From assembly GCF_000231385.2 (NCBI RefSeq), contig NC_018515.1:2066501-2130500 (forward strand): a stretch of DNA of 64,000 nt. Direction: 5' to 3'. Made by a program: the position numbers and the translations under genes. This DNA is from Desulfosporosinus meridiei DSM 13257 (lineage in GTDB: Bacteria; Bacillota; Desulfitobacteriia; Desulfitobacteriales; Desulfitobacteriaceae). Under the pieces are notes generated by a model. It saw only the letters and a list, made by a program, of their open reading frames with translations. It was not told where the DNA came from and ran no database searches. Shown here in pieces: positions 43,582 to 52,469 of this stretch. Each line of letters opens with the position of its first letter. Position 1 is the first letter of the stretch.

Positions 43582-44993
43582 TGTTTGATAAGAATCTGCT
43601 GCTGGAAGAAAAAGATATCTTAAAGCTGTTAAATTATTTCCGGTTGGATCAGGAAGGACTTAACCCCGCAGGGGATGAAGTGTCGGAATGGCAAAGAGAA
43701 AGAATCAAGAAAACCCTTAAGCGAAAAATTAGAAGTACCCGGTCTTTTAAAATCCTGCGCTTTGGTTCCATTGCGGCTGTTGTCCTGCTGGCTGCCGCTA
43801 TTGCTCTTGAAACAACGTCTCCCGTTTGGGCCAGGAACATTCCTCTGGTTAATTCGGTTTTGCAGATGTTTAGTGACAAATTCGGCTATCGGGGGGATTA
43901 TGCAGCTTATTCCCAGCTGGTGGATAAAAGTGTCACTGATCATGGCATTACAGTGACCATTAATGAAGCCTTGGCGGACGACACAAAAATTATCTTAGGA
44001 TATACCCTGAAAAGTGACCGCAAAATTGAGGCTGATGATTTGTCCTTGGCGGATTTGTTTGAGGCTACGAAGGTTAACGGCAGTCCTTTAAATGGAGGCG
44101 GTGCCACAGGGGAGTTTACCGATGATTTTACCTACGTCGGAAGATGTGAGTTTAAATATGATCCATCTTTATTCTTTAATAAACTGAAGGTTGATATCAA
44201 TGTCAAAGAACTATGGGGAGTAGAGGGGAATTGGGATTTTGCCTTTACCGTGTCGAAGGACGAGCTGATTGACAACAGCAAGGTCTTTAATACCAAGGTT
44301 AAAGTTGATCTGCCGGACCAGGTGATAACCATCGACAAAGTGGTTTTATCCCCCATTGACACGACGATATTTTATAGCGGAGTTTATAAGGATCAAGCAA
44401 CAGTAAACATGATACCTCATTACACATGGATCGCCTTTGATAATCAGGGAGTAGAGCTTGTGCCTAAGGGCTCAAGCCAGCATGGCATAGGCCCCTTTAC
44501 AGGCTCGATGCAGTTTGAAAAAACAAAGGGCATCCCGCCTTGTCTTACCGTCATTCCTTGCCTTCAGATTTTGCCCGAAGAAGTCAAGCTTGGAATGAAA
44601 CCTGGTAATCAGAAAACTAGGGTTGCCCAAACCACAGAAATTCCCAGTGAAAGCAGAGTTTTAGACGGCAAATTCCCCCTTGAGCTTCCCCAGGGCAAGA
44701 TAGGCAAACTGATTATCAGGGAGATTGCCAACGAGAAGGGAGAAACGATCATCCGCTATACGGCTGCAGGCAAAGCACCCTATCACCAGGGTAAAGCCCT
44801 ATACATCAAAGATGCTGCCGGGGAAAGTGTGGCAGCCAAAAATTATGATATTCGAAGGGACGCGGCGCATCCCCAGGAATTCACGAAGGTATTCCCGCTT
44901 CTTGACCTCAGTAAAGGGTATACTGCCTGCACAAGCAGGTTTGAAGACGAGGAGCTCCTGGAGAATAGTCAGTTTACAATTGAACTCAAGTAG
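43581..44993 (+). CDS. anti-sigma factor with DUF4179-like domain
   Basis: A 470-residue protein with a cytoplasmic N-terminus (1-55), one membrane helix (about 57-75, GSIAAVVLLAAAIAL) and a large outer domain beginning with the DUF4179 pattern (FSDKFGYRGDYAAYSQLVDK then SVTDHGITVTINEALADDTK). Such proteins hold an ECF sigma factor at the membrane. It is translationally coupled to the sigma gene upstream. Confidence 0.88.
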   Translation: MFDKNLLLEEKDILKLLNYFRLDQEGLNPAGDEVSEWQRERIKKTLKRKIRSTRSFKILRFGSIAAVVLLAAAIALETTSPVWARNIPLVNSVLQMFSDKFGYRGDYAAYSQLVDKSVTDHGITVTINEALADDTKIILGYTLKSDRKIEADDLSLADLFEATKVNGSPLNGGGATGEFTDDFTYVGRCEFKYDPSLFFNKLKVDINVKELWGVEGNWDFAFTVSKDELIDNSKVFNTKVKVDLPDQVITIDKVVLSPIDTTIFYSGVYKDQATVNMIPHYTWIAFDNQGVELVPKGSSQHGIGPFTGSMQFEKTKGIPPCLTVIPCLQILPEEVKLGMKPGNQKTRVAQTTEIPSESRVLDGKFPLELPQGKIGKLIIREIANEKGETIIRYTAAGKAPYHQGKALYIKDAAGESVAAKNYDIRRDAAHPQEFTKVFPLLDLSKGYTACTSRFEDEELLENSQFTIELK

Positions 44994-45035
44994 AATCCCG
45001 ATTCATAATGGACGGTACATTGATGATATGGCAGT

Positions 45036-45074
45036 TGTTGATTTCTATCCATTGCAATGCCCGGAAGAAAGGAT
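45036..45074 (+). repeat. 39-base repeat (other copy 41126-41164)
   Basis: The second copy of TTGATTTCTATCCATTGCAA plus TGCCCGGAAGAAAGGATTAT. It lies in the 130-base gap between the anti-sigma gene and the response regulator gene. No function is evident. Confidence 0.6.
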
Positions 45075-45126
45075 TATATTTCTAAGAGATAAGTGAGGTT
45101 CAAGACCATTACTGGGAGATGAATTA

Positions 45127-45801
45127 ATGTTTAACATTTTGGTCGTCGAAGATGACGTGAATACCCAGAAGCTGATCTGCGCTGTCCTAAAACGGGGAGG
45201 GTACAATGCTTTTGGGGCAAAAGATGGTCTCGATGCTTTAAATAGGATGGAAAGACAGTATTTTGATTTAATAATCCTGGATCTGATGATGCCGGGAATG
45301 GACGGTTACCAGCTTTGTGAAGAATTGCGTGATGCAGGAGACAATATTCCTATATTGATGATCACGGCACAACAAGAAATTAGGAATAAACACAGGGGCT
45401 TCCTGGCAGGAACAGACGATTATATGACCAAGCCCTTTGACGAGCAGGAAATGCTGCTGCGCATCAAGGCTTTACTGCGCCGGGCACAAATTATCAATGA
45501 GCACAAACTAACCATCGGTACTACCACTTTGGACTATAATACTCTTACTGTTACCCGTGGCGGGGATAAAATGACCCTGCCTCAAAAAGAATTCTATTTA
45601 CTCTTTAAATTGTTGAGTTATCCAAATGTGATTTTTACCCGTCTGCAATTAATGGATGAGATATGGGGCCCCGATACTGAAACCGATGAGCATACCCTGA
45701 ATGTTCATATGGGCAGGCTGCGCGAAAAATTTAAAGATAACCCTGATTTTGAGCTGGTTACTGTGCGCGGACTGGGCTATAAGGCGGTAAAGCGGACATG
45801 A
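45127..45801 (+). CDS. OmpR family response regulator
   Basis: A 224-residue regulator: receiver with Asp9/Asp10 and phospho-Asp52 (IILDLMMPGMDGY), Lys in DYMTKPFD, then a winged-helix DNA-binding domain (MTLPQKEFYLLFKLLSYP to LNVHMGRLREKF). It overlaps the kinase gene by four bases (ATGA). Followed by an ABC transporter, a typical arrangement for sensing antimicrobial peptides or lipids. Confidence 0.92.
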   Translation: MFNILVVEDDVNTQKLICAVLKRGGYNAFGAKDGLDALNRMERQYFDLIILDLMMPGMDGYQLCEELRDAGDNIPILMITAQQEIRNKHRGFLAGTDDYMTKPFDEQEMLLRIKALLRRAQIINEHKLTIGTTTLDYNTLTVTRGGDKMTLPQKEFYLLFKLLSYPNVIFTRLQLMDEIWGPDTETDEHTLNVHMGRLREKFKDNPDFELVTVRGLGYKAVKRT

Positions 45802-46847
45802 AAAAGAGAATGAGCCTGGCTGTTTCCTTGGTTGTCTTTGTCTTTTTGGTTATGGTTATGTCCGTTGTAATTGGCAGACTATGTACATATTTACTGGAAT
45901 ATTTTTTTGGCAGCAGCTTTTTGGCAAATGGTTATATAGGTTTTTTTGCCCTGCTGCTGACAAGTGTAACGATTGGAACGTCTGTCACCGCTCTCCTGAG
46001 CAGGTGGATGGTTAAGCCTGTTCGTAATCTGATTGAAGCTATTGAAGAGGTAGCCGAAGGGGATTTTACCGTTACGGTTCAAGGCAGTAACATCCCGGAG
46101 CTGGAGAGCCTGGCTGTGAGTTTTAATAAAATGGTCCGGGAACTTGCGGGAATTGAAATGCTGCGCAGGGATTTTGTTAACAATTTTTCCCATGAGTTTA
46201 AGACGCCCATTGTTTCGATTAAAGGTTTTGCCAAACTTTTGCAGCAAGGCGGTTTAAGCAGAGAAGAGGCAGCAGAATATTTAGATATAATCATTCAGGA
46301 ATCCCAAAGATTGGTTGACCTTTCTACGAATGTACTGAATTTATCTAAGGTTGAAAGCACGGAGATCATTAGGGAAAAAGAAGCTTATCCTCTGGATGAA
46401 CAAATTCGCAGGGCTATACTTATACTGGAACCCAAATGGAGTGCTAAAAATCTTTCCTTAGAGGTAGATTTGGAGAGTATTAATATTTATAACAATGTCC
46501 CTTTGCTCCAGCAAATCTGGATAAACCTACTGGATAATGCTGTGAAATTCGCCGATAACGACGGGAAATTAGAAGTCAGTTTAAGCAGCATTAATTCTTG
46601 GATACGCTTTAGTTTGCGGGATAATGGGCAGGGAATGGACGAGGAAACAAAACAACATATCTTTGACAAGTTCTATCAAGGGGACACCTCCCATGCCATG
46701 AGCGGGAATGGACTGGGACTGACATTGGTTGAAAAGATTGTTCGCCTCTGCAGCGGCCAGATCGAAGTTGAAAGCAGCCCGGGCAAAGGCAGCACTTTCA
46801 CAGTTTTCTTGCCTTCGGGGCTGCCGGAGGATTATATCCGCAGTTAG
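45798..46847 (+). CDS. sensor histidine kinase
   Basis: A 349-residue membrane kinase: helices at about 8-30 and 44-66 with a short loop, HAMP (about 70-122), HisKA with His132 (NNFSHEFKTPIVSIKGF), and HATPase with DNGQGM and SGNGLGLTLVEKI. The short outer loop resembles intramembrane-sensing kinases. Partner: the regulator at 45127. A strong terminator follows. Confidence 0.92.
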   Translation: MKKRMSLAVSLVVFVFLVMVMSVVIGRLCTYLLEYFFGSSFLANGYIGFFALLLTSVTIGTSVTALLSRWMVKPVRNLIEAIEEVAEGDFTVTVQGSNIPELESLAVSFNKMVRELAGIEMLRRDFVNNFSHEFKTPIVSIKGFAKLLQQGGLSREEAAEYLDIIIQESQRLVDLSTNVLNLSKVESTEIIREKEAYPLDEQIRRAILILEPKWSAKNLSLEVDLESINIYNNVPLLQQIWINLLDNAVKFADNDGKLEVSLSSINSWIRFSLRDNGQGMDEETKQHIFDKFYQGDTSHAMSGNGLGLTLVEKIVRLCSGQIEVESSPGKGSTFTVFLPSGLPEDYIRS

Positions 46848-46875
46848 ATCTGTATTTAGCAAATTTCCTGGCCTT

Positions 46876-46926
46876 AAAGAAGGGCCTGCAAATGGATTGA
46901 TTAGACCATTTGCAGGCCCTTCTTTT
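46876..46926 (+). terminator. strong hairpin terminator
   Basis: AAAGAAGGGCCTGCAAATGG pairs fully with CCATTTGCAGGCCCTTCTTT around a 10-base loop and is followed by T-rich sequence. The rest of the gap (46927-47169) has only a small AAAGGAG/CTCCTTT hairpin at 47062-47085. Confidence 0.9.
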
Positions 46927-47169
46927 ACTTGTACTACTTAGAAAGTATAACTTTCATGTATATACCTTACGATGGACAATAGATGTGAAGACAACTATGG
47001 CATTGACCTGCGCCAGCCAATTTTTCTAGCCATTAGGTAAGGAAACCTATAAAAATTGGGTAAAGGAGTGTTTAAGCTCCTTTATTAATTAGAAGAGGGC
47101 TGAAAGTTGACCTTGAGTTGAGATTGAATTGTTAATATGAAGCAACTAGAAAACAAGGAGCTGAAGATT

Positions 47170-48120
47170 ATGAGTATATTCTCCAGGCAAAATTCCCAAG
47201 GATCAGCTGCAATCCAAATTCAAGGCCTGCACAAAAATTTTGGTGAATATAAGGTTTTGAACAATCTGTCTCTGGAGGTGAAACAAGGAGAGATTTTTGG
47301 ATTTCTGGGGCTGAACGGCGCCGGAAAAACAACCACCATAAAAACCCTTTTAGCGCTGCTCAAGCCGACCTCCGGTCAGCTTTACATGCTGGGGGAAAAG
47401 ATCCATGCCGGCAACTATAAATTATGGGATAAGGTAGGCTATTTAGAGGAAGCTGCTTTTTATCCTGATTTAACTGTCAGTGAAAATCTTGACATAGCCC
47501 GCCGAATGCAAGGAGTATCTGACGGGGAATCTGTAAAGCGGGTCATGGGTAAACTGGGGCTGGAGCCCCACAAAAAGAAAAAGGCGAAGCATCTTTCGTT
47601 AGGAAACAAGCAGCGTTTGGGACTCGCCAAAGCTATGATTCACAATCCGGAAATTCTGATCCTGGATGAACCGATCAATGGTCTTGATCCGGCAGGAGTT
47701 GCTGAGATCCGGAATATGTTAGATGATTTAGCTGGAAATTCCGGGGTAACTGTATTTTTATCCAGTCATTTGTTAGAAGAACTTTCGAAAGTTGCTACAC
47801 GGATTGGAATTATTCACAAGGGTCACCTTATTCAAGAAATAGAAATGGGGAAGCTGGAAAAATCCTTACAGAAAAACCTGGTCTTGGCCGGACGGAACAA
47901 AATGGCCCTTAAGGGCGTACTTAAAGAACAGGGTTATGAATTTGAGGAAACAAAGGATGGGCAGCTTAAACTAACTGCTAGCCAAGCAGTTGAGAACCCT
48001 GAGCGATTAGCGGAACTCCTCGTTCAAGCAAATCAGCCGCCAACCATGCTTCGGGTGATTACGGAAGATCTGGAAGGCTACTTTCTGCGCACAATTGGTA
48101 TGGTAAGGGGGACTAACTGA
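47170..48120 (+). CDS. ABC transporter ATP-binding protein
   Basis: A 316-residue ATPase of the ABC-2/BcrA type: Walker A GLNGAGKTT (about 52-60), signature LSLGNKQRLGLAKAM, Walker B LILDEPINGLDPAG and the switch His in SSHLLEE. A C-terminal extension follows, as in bacitracin/lantibiotic exporters. I chose the ATG preceded by AAGGAG; an in-frame ATG 11 codons earlier lacks a site. It works with the permease that overlaps its stop. Confidence 0.92.
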   Translation: MSIFSRQNSQGSAAIQIQGLHKNFGEYKVLNNLSLEVKQGEIFGFLGLNGAGKTTTIKTLLALLKPTSGQLYMLGEKIHAGNYKLWDKVGYLEEAAFYPDLTVSENLDIARRMQGVSDGESVKRVMGKLGLEPHKKKKAKHLSLGNKQRLGLAKAMIHNPEILILDEPINGLDPAGVAEIRNMLDDLAGNSGVTVFLSSHLLEELSKVATRIGIIHKGHLIQEIEMGKLEKSLQKNLVLAGRNKMALKGVLKEQGYEFEETKDGQLKLTASQAVENPERLAELLVQANQPPTMLRVITEDLEGYFLRTIGMVRGTN

Positions 48121-48833
48121 TGACTATTTTTTCTATTCTCCATTGTGAAATTCGTAAGATTATCCGCTCCAATGTGTTTGGGCTGGTATTCCTTGTTTTT
48201 GCCTTTGGACCAATCATGATGGGAGTTGGGATCCTATCCGGTGACGGCGGTGATCTTAATTGGCAAATGTATTTAGAAGAATTGGTGAAAAATCTGGCTG
48301 CCCTGGGGCTTATCGGCTACACATTTATCGCGGCCTGGGTATTCGGCCGTGAGTTTACAGATAAAACCATGAAGGATTTGCTGGTCAAGCCCGTATCCAG
48401 ATCGCGTATTGTCATGGCAAAATTACTGGTAGTATTAGCCTGGAATGTATTGCTTTCCGTCTATATGTTTGCAGTCAGCCTCGCCATCGGTGGTGTTTTA
48501 GGGCTTACAGGTTGGTCGGCTATTCTGATTGGGCATATTTTCTTGCGCTTTGTGGTAACATCCCTGTTGTTTATTGTTGTGACCACACCAGGGATCTTTC
48601 TGGCTAATGTCAGTAAAGGATACTTAGCGCCCTTAGCTCTAATCCTGGTAATTGTTATTTGCTCCAATGTACTGGCCTCAATGGGATTTGCCCCCTATTT
48701 CCCCTGGACAATCCCAGGGGTATTCCAAAGCACCGGTTTCCTTAATTTAAGCAGCATAATTATTCTTGCCCTGACGGGAATAGCGGGAGTTGTTGGAACA
48801 TTTGCCTGGTGGAGATATGCTGAGCAGCCCTAA
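48120..48833 (+). CDS. ABC-2 type permease
   Basis: A 237-residue, six-helix permease (NosY/BcrB style: IIRSNVFGLVFLVFAFGPIM, RSRIVMAKLLVVLAWNVLLS). It starts one base into the ATPase stop codon (TGATG). It probably exports a peptide antibiotic or lipid, as suggested by the neighbouring two-component system. Confidence 0.88.
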   Translation: MTIFSILHCEIRKIIRSNVFGLVFLVFAFGPIMMGVGILSGDGGDLNWQMYLEELVKNLAALGLIGYTFIAAWVFGREFTDKTMKDLLVKPVSRSRIVMAKLLVVLAWNVLLSVYMFAVSLAIGGVLGLTGWSAILIGHIFLRFVVTSLLFIVVTTPGIFLANVSKGYLAPLALILVIVICSNVLASMGFAPYFPWTIPGVFQSTGFLNLSSIIILALTGIAGVVGTFAWWRYAEQP

Positions 48834-49067
48834 TTTTTAGACAACAACACACAGCCGGTGTTAAAAGTTACGGCCAGGGTTACGGGGAAGAGAACAAATA
48901 CCTCAAGCAGTTTTCGCGGCGGTGTTGATTTTTCGGGACGTACCCGAAATACGTGTATCTCTTTCCCGTCTGTGTGCCCCTCAATTCATTCAGATCGTAA
49001 TTGAATGCTCGATAAATGTTTTGTAAAAAACGGAATAATAACAAAAAGACCCCCACTTTTATAGAGA

Positions 49068-49442
49068 TCATTCAAATTCATGGATCAATTCAATTTGATG
49101 TACTAGATATTTTAAATCCCATTCATGCATTTTACCGATAAAGTCTTTATCCTTAATAGTTGTTTTAAAGTCTTCTCTAGTTACTTTTAATAATTTAAAG
49201 CCCAATCCCCATGATGGTTTTGCCAATCCCGATTTTCTCCAATTAGGAATAGGAATTTTATATCGATCAAAATACTTTGGTGACTTGTCTGGAGCTTGAG
49301 ATGTGGTTGAGACCAAAATTAACAACTCATCGTCTTGCTTGCCTACTATTATTACTGGTCTTGTTTTAGATTCTCCAGGAATATCCTCGTAATTTACATC
49401 AGACCAAAAAATCTCACCTAAAGAAAAATCATACTTATTGAT
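49068..49442 (-). CDS. PemK/MazF-like toxin, with no standard start codon
   Basis: The frame reads NKYDFSLGEIFWSDVNYEDI, SKTRPVIIVG, then a CcdB/PemK-like barrel to HQIELIHEFE. It is 124 residues, the family's usual length. MazF-type toxins cut mRNA. No ATG, GTG or TTG precedes NKYDF: the codon where Met is expected is ATC (49440-49442), 9 bases after GGGAG. It starts beside the stop of the upstream small gene, as in toxin-antitoxin pairs. It is either started at ATC or inactivated by a point mutation. Confidence 0.65.
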   Translation of the reverse strand: MNKYDFSLGEIFWSDVNYEDIPGESKTRPVIIVGKQDDELLILVSTTSQAPDKSPKYFDRYKIPIPNWRKSGLAKPSWGLGFKLLKVTREDFKTTIKDKDFIGKMHEWDLKYLVHQIELIHEFE

Positions 49443-49443
49443 C

Positions 49444-49647
49444 TCAGTATTCTCCCTCTTCTACGATGTAGCGATGGTCTTTATTGTTTTTATCGAACAA
49501 TAGTTTACCATCTTTAACAATGGGCTTTATAGTAATTTTTTCTAATTTTTCAGGGGATATAGATAATCCTTTATAGTCTTTTTCCTTAGGAACTGCTTGC
49601 ATATCTTCCCCCCCTTTATTAATCTTATTGACATCTTCCTTGTCCAT
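49444..49647 (-). CDS. possible antitoxin of the PemK-like protein
   Basis: A 67-residue charged protein (MDKEDVNKINKGGEDMQAVP ... IVEEGEY) with an AGAAGGTGATATT ribosome site. It directly precedes the PemK-like frame. No DNA-binding domain is obvious, so the antitoxin role rests on position. Confidence 0.55.
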   Translation of the reverse strand: MDKEDVNKINKGGEDMQAVPKEKDYKGLSISPEKLEKITIKPIVKDGKLLFDKNNKDHRYIVEEGEY

Positions 49648-49683
49648 ATAATATCACCTTCTAAATTGTTGTTCAAGAATATT

Positions 49684-49857
49684 ATGCCCAATTTTACCAA
49701 TTTAGAAGGGAAATATAGTAATATAGAGATAATTGGTGGAAGTCTTCCCCCACCTGCTCCGGAGGTTTTAGAAGAGATCAAGGATCGTTTTTTATATAAT
49801 GCTGAATTAGTCGTAGAACTTAGTGACACGGATATTAAAAAGATCAATTTGTTATAA
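49684..49857 (+). CDS. small hypothetical protein or fragment (57 aa)
   Basis: The frame MPNFTNLEGKYSNIEIIGGS, LPPPAPEVLEEIKDRFLYNA, ends DTDIKKINLL. It reads like a real protein end, but no ribosome site lies before the ATG. It may be the tail of a lost gene. Confidence 0.35.
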   Translation: MPNFTNLEGKYSNIEIIGGSLPPPAPEVLEEIKDRFLYNAELVVELSDTDIKKINLL

Positions 49858-49930
49858 AGGGAATTAGCTATTTATGCAATCGACCTTAGCTTAAAGATAA
49901 AGTTGAAGGGGGTAAACGGAGGTGATTCCA

Positions 49931-51037
49931 ATGAAAAAACTATTTGACCCAACGACCATAAACTACCTAGACCTTTCCAATCGATTTGTAAGATCCGCTA
50001 CCTGGGAAGGGCTGGCAAGTAATGAGGGAGCCGTTACTTTCGAATTAATTGGGGCAATGGAAGAACTAGCCAAAGGTGGAGTAGGACTAATCATTACCGG
50101 TCATTCCTATGTTCGTAGAGATGGACAGGCGGGCCCCAATCAATTAGGTGCTTATAGCGACAGTCTGATTCCCGGCCTCAAAGAAATGACTGAGGCGGTT
50201 CATGCTGCAGGCGGCAGAATTATAATGCAGTTAGCCCATGCGGGAAGATTTGCCTCGCAGCAATTAACCGGGCAGACAGCCTTGGCTGTTTCCCTTGTGA
50301 AAGATTTGCCTAATACATCCGTCAGGGAAATGACGATTGAGGACATCCAGGAGCTGGCTGGGGCTTATGCTGAAGCTGCTGAAAGGGCTAAAGCAGCAGG
50401 TTTTGATGGCATTCAAATTCACTCGGCCCATGGTTATCTTCTAAGTCAATTCCTGTCTCCTGCTTTTAATCAGCGCCAGGATGAATACGGAGGAAGTATT
50501 TATAATCGTTCTAGAATACATCTCGATATTATTCAAGGGATACGAAGAACGGTTGGACAGGACTATCCTATCCTGGTAAAACTCAACTGTCAGGATTTTA
50601 TTGAAAATGGCTTAAGTCTGGACGATTCTCTTCAAGTTGCATACAGACTCGCCAACGCTGGTGTCGATGCCATAGAATTGAGCGGTGGTGTGATCAAAAC
50701 CGGCAGGTTGGAACCCAGCAGGACAGGGATTAATTCCCTTGAAAAAGAGGCCTATTTTAGAAATGAAGCCCGGGTCTTTAAACGTGAAATAGATATCCCG
50801 CTCATTCTGGTTGGGGGAATACGTTCCTATGAGTTAGCTGAAAAGCTCGTAGAGACCGGAGATGTAGATTATATCTCTATGTGTAGACCCTTTATTATGG
50901 AGCCTGGTCTTATTAACCGATGGGCATCAGGGGATCACAGCAAAGCGCTATGCAAATCGGACAATTCCTGTTTGGAATCAGGTAGAAAAGGAACTGGAGT
51001 ACGTTGCTTAGCTAAATATTCAAGCCCAAAGAGGTAG
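49931..51037 (+). CDS. Old Yellow Enzyme family NADH:flavin oxidoreductase
   Basis: A 368-residue FMN-dependent TIM-barrel enzyme. The family motifs are visible: RFVRSATWEG, MQLAHAGR, IQIHSAHGYLLSQFLSPAFN (catalytic/FMN region), LVKLNCQDF, VGGIRS and ISMCRPFIMEP. It lacks the C-terminal Fe-S/FAD modules of 2,4-dienoyl-CoA reductase, but a Cys-rich tail (CKSDNSC, RCLAK) is kept. It reduces activated C=C bonds. ATG after GGAGGTGATTCC. Confidence 0.9.
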   Translation: MKKLFDPTTINYLDLSNRFVRSATWEGLASNEGAVTFELIGAMEELAKGGVGLIITGHSYVRRDGQAGPNQLGAYSDSLIPGLKEMTEAVHAAGGRIIMQLAHAGRFASQQLTGQTALAVSLVKDLPNTSVREMTIEDIQELAGAYAEAAERAKAAGFDGIQIHSAHGYLLSQFLSPAFNQRQDEYGGSIYNRSRIHLDIIQGIRRTVGQDYPILVKLNCQDFIENGLSLDDSLQVAYRLANAGVDAIELSGGVIKTGRLEPSRTGINSLEKEAYFRNEARVFKREIDIPLILVGGIRSYELAEKLVETGDVDYISMCRPFIMEPGLINRWASGDHSKALCKSDNSCLESGRKGTGVRCLAKYSSPKR

Positions 51038-51112
51038 CTTAGGATAGAACGGCGGACTGTAATGAATAGTTATATGAAATTATATAGATTGCCTTAAAGA
51101 AGAGGTAACATA

Positions 51113-52135
51113 CTAAGAATTGATTACTTTTTGCGCTATATCTTTTAATACTTTATAAGATTGTTCCACACTATTTACTCCATCCGCATTAATTAAACAG
51201 CAACGGGAGGGAGCGAGCCAACAGCGATCATAGATTAAACTCTCTTCAAGGCCATGTTTCCCTAAGAACTCCCATAATTCCATCAGACGTTTATACAGTT
51301 TTTCCGCGGACTCTTCACTTAACTCTGTTGTTAGGGTAGGAGTAATTCCCCAGGTCAAAATTCCACCACCCTTAAGGAATTCTTTCACTTCATCTGTATA
51401 GCGAACTAAAATTTGACCCCAACTAAAGGCGTCCACGGATAGAATGTCTAAGTTTGCACCTAATAGAAACGACCAATCTGGATTGCCACATAGGTGAACA
51501 CCCTTTGGTCCGGGTAATTGCGCTAAAAAGGATTGGTATTCACCTTGAGCCAACTCAGATGTGTAGGCACTAAAAGAATTAAATATCATTTCCAATCCAG
51601 GCTCGTCTAACCAGACAAACGGTTTTTTGTGGATTTTGCTTAATGCTTGATATTGCCATTCAATTTTTCGCACTAGAAAATTATATAGAATTTCCCGGAC
51701 AAAATCGTTGTAGATCATCGGTTTTAGATCCTCGTCACAAATCTTCAGTCCGAAACTAATAGGGCCTACTGTTTGGCCTCTCACCATGGGATAATTAGAA
51801 AGATCCTGTTTTAAGAAAGCACGAAATGCAGTCGAAAAATCTGGAGTAAGCTCAAAATAATCATCCTTTTGACTTTCTTCAAGGTAAATATCAAGTTGCT
51901 CAGTAAAAAGTTGATGTGAAAAGCGCAAGATCTCATGTTCTTCATCAATGATCAATCCGGGAAAGTGCTGAGCAAACTGCGCATACATATCCTCTTTAAA
52001 GCGATACTTGGGTAGTTGAGGCCAAAATGGAATATCCACGGAAAGGGATAATCGTAAGGCATCCTCTAAGTTGACATGAGGTAAAATTCCCATTGCGGTT
52101 GTTAAAGCACGACCGGGTAACATTTCGTTTTTCAC
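51113..52135 (-). CDS. UROD/MetE-fold protein
   Basis: A 340-residue protein with the uroporphyrinogen decarboxylase/methionine synthase barrel: LPGRALTTAMGILPHVN at the start, WLDEPGLEMI, then GVHLCGNPDWSFLL, whose His and Cys resemble MetE zinc ligands, and ILTWGITPT and RCWLAPSRCCL near the end, where a third Cys ligand could lie. It may move methyl groups with an unknown donor. I chose a GTG start after GGAGGGA. Confidence 0.75.
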   Translation of the reverse strand: MKNEMLPGRALTTAMGILPHVNLEDALRLSLSVDIPFWPQLPKYRFKEDMYAQFAQHFPGLIIDEEHEILRFSHQLFTEQLDIYLEESQKDDYFELTPDFSTAFRAFLKQDLSNYPMVRGQTVGPISFGLKICDEDLKPMIYNDFVREILYNFLVRKIEWQYQALSKIHKKPFVWLDEPGLEMIFNSFSAYTSELAQGEYQSFLAQLPGPKGVHLCGNPDWSFLLGANLDILSVDAFSWGQILVRYTDEVKEFLKGGGILTWGITPTLTTELSEESAEKLYKRLMELWEFLGKHGLEESLIYDRCWLAPSRCCLINADGVNSVEQSYKVLKDIAQKVINS

Positions 52136-52345
52136 ATAGCTTCCCTCCTCACGGTAATAGTGCTCAAATGACATTAAAAACGTTGACACTATATTAAATA
52201 GTATAATTTATTGAGTGGCTATTTATATTGATCATAATCACATTCGAAAGAATATAATTTAAATTTTAATTATTCATACAAATTACTACTTAGCTTAATT
52301 GCGGTGGGGGGGGAGGCAATAGAAAAAAAACAACCCCTGCGGATT

Positions 52346-52384
52346 AAAATAACTCCATCCCAATTCGGGAAAGGAGTTATTTTT
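52346..52384. terminator. hairpin terminator
   Basis: AAAATAACTCC pairs with GGAGTTATTTTT around a 16-base loop, with A- and T-rich flanks. It lies after the minus-strand 52470-53120 gene and before the UROD-fold gene. Confidence 0.75.
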
Positions 52385-52469
52385 ATCATTGGTTGAACTT
52401 AAGCTAAATTACACTAAGTTGGGGAATTCCCTCGAATCCCCTTGTTACCATTAATACAAAATCGGTAAA

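Noticed and set aside
44725-45096. 123-codon ORF overlapping the anti-sigma gene end
   Set aside because: It is an out-of-frame shadow of the anti-sigma coding sequence and runs over the 39-base repeat.
48880-49071. 63-codon minus-strand ORF between the ABC permease and PemK-like genes
   Set aside because: No ribosome site and no family resemblance. The hydrophobic start is due to AT-rich sequence.
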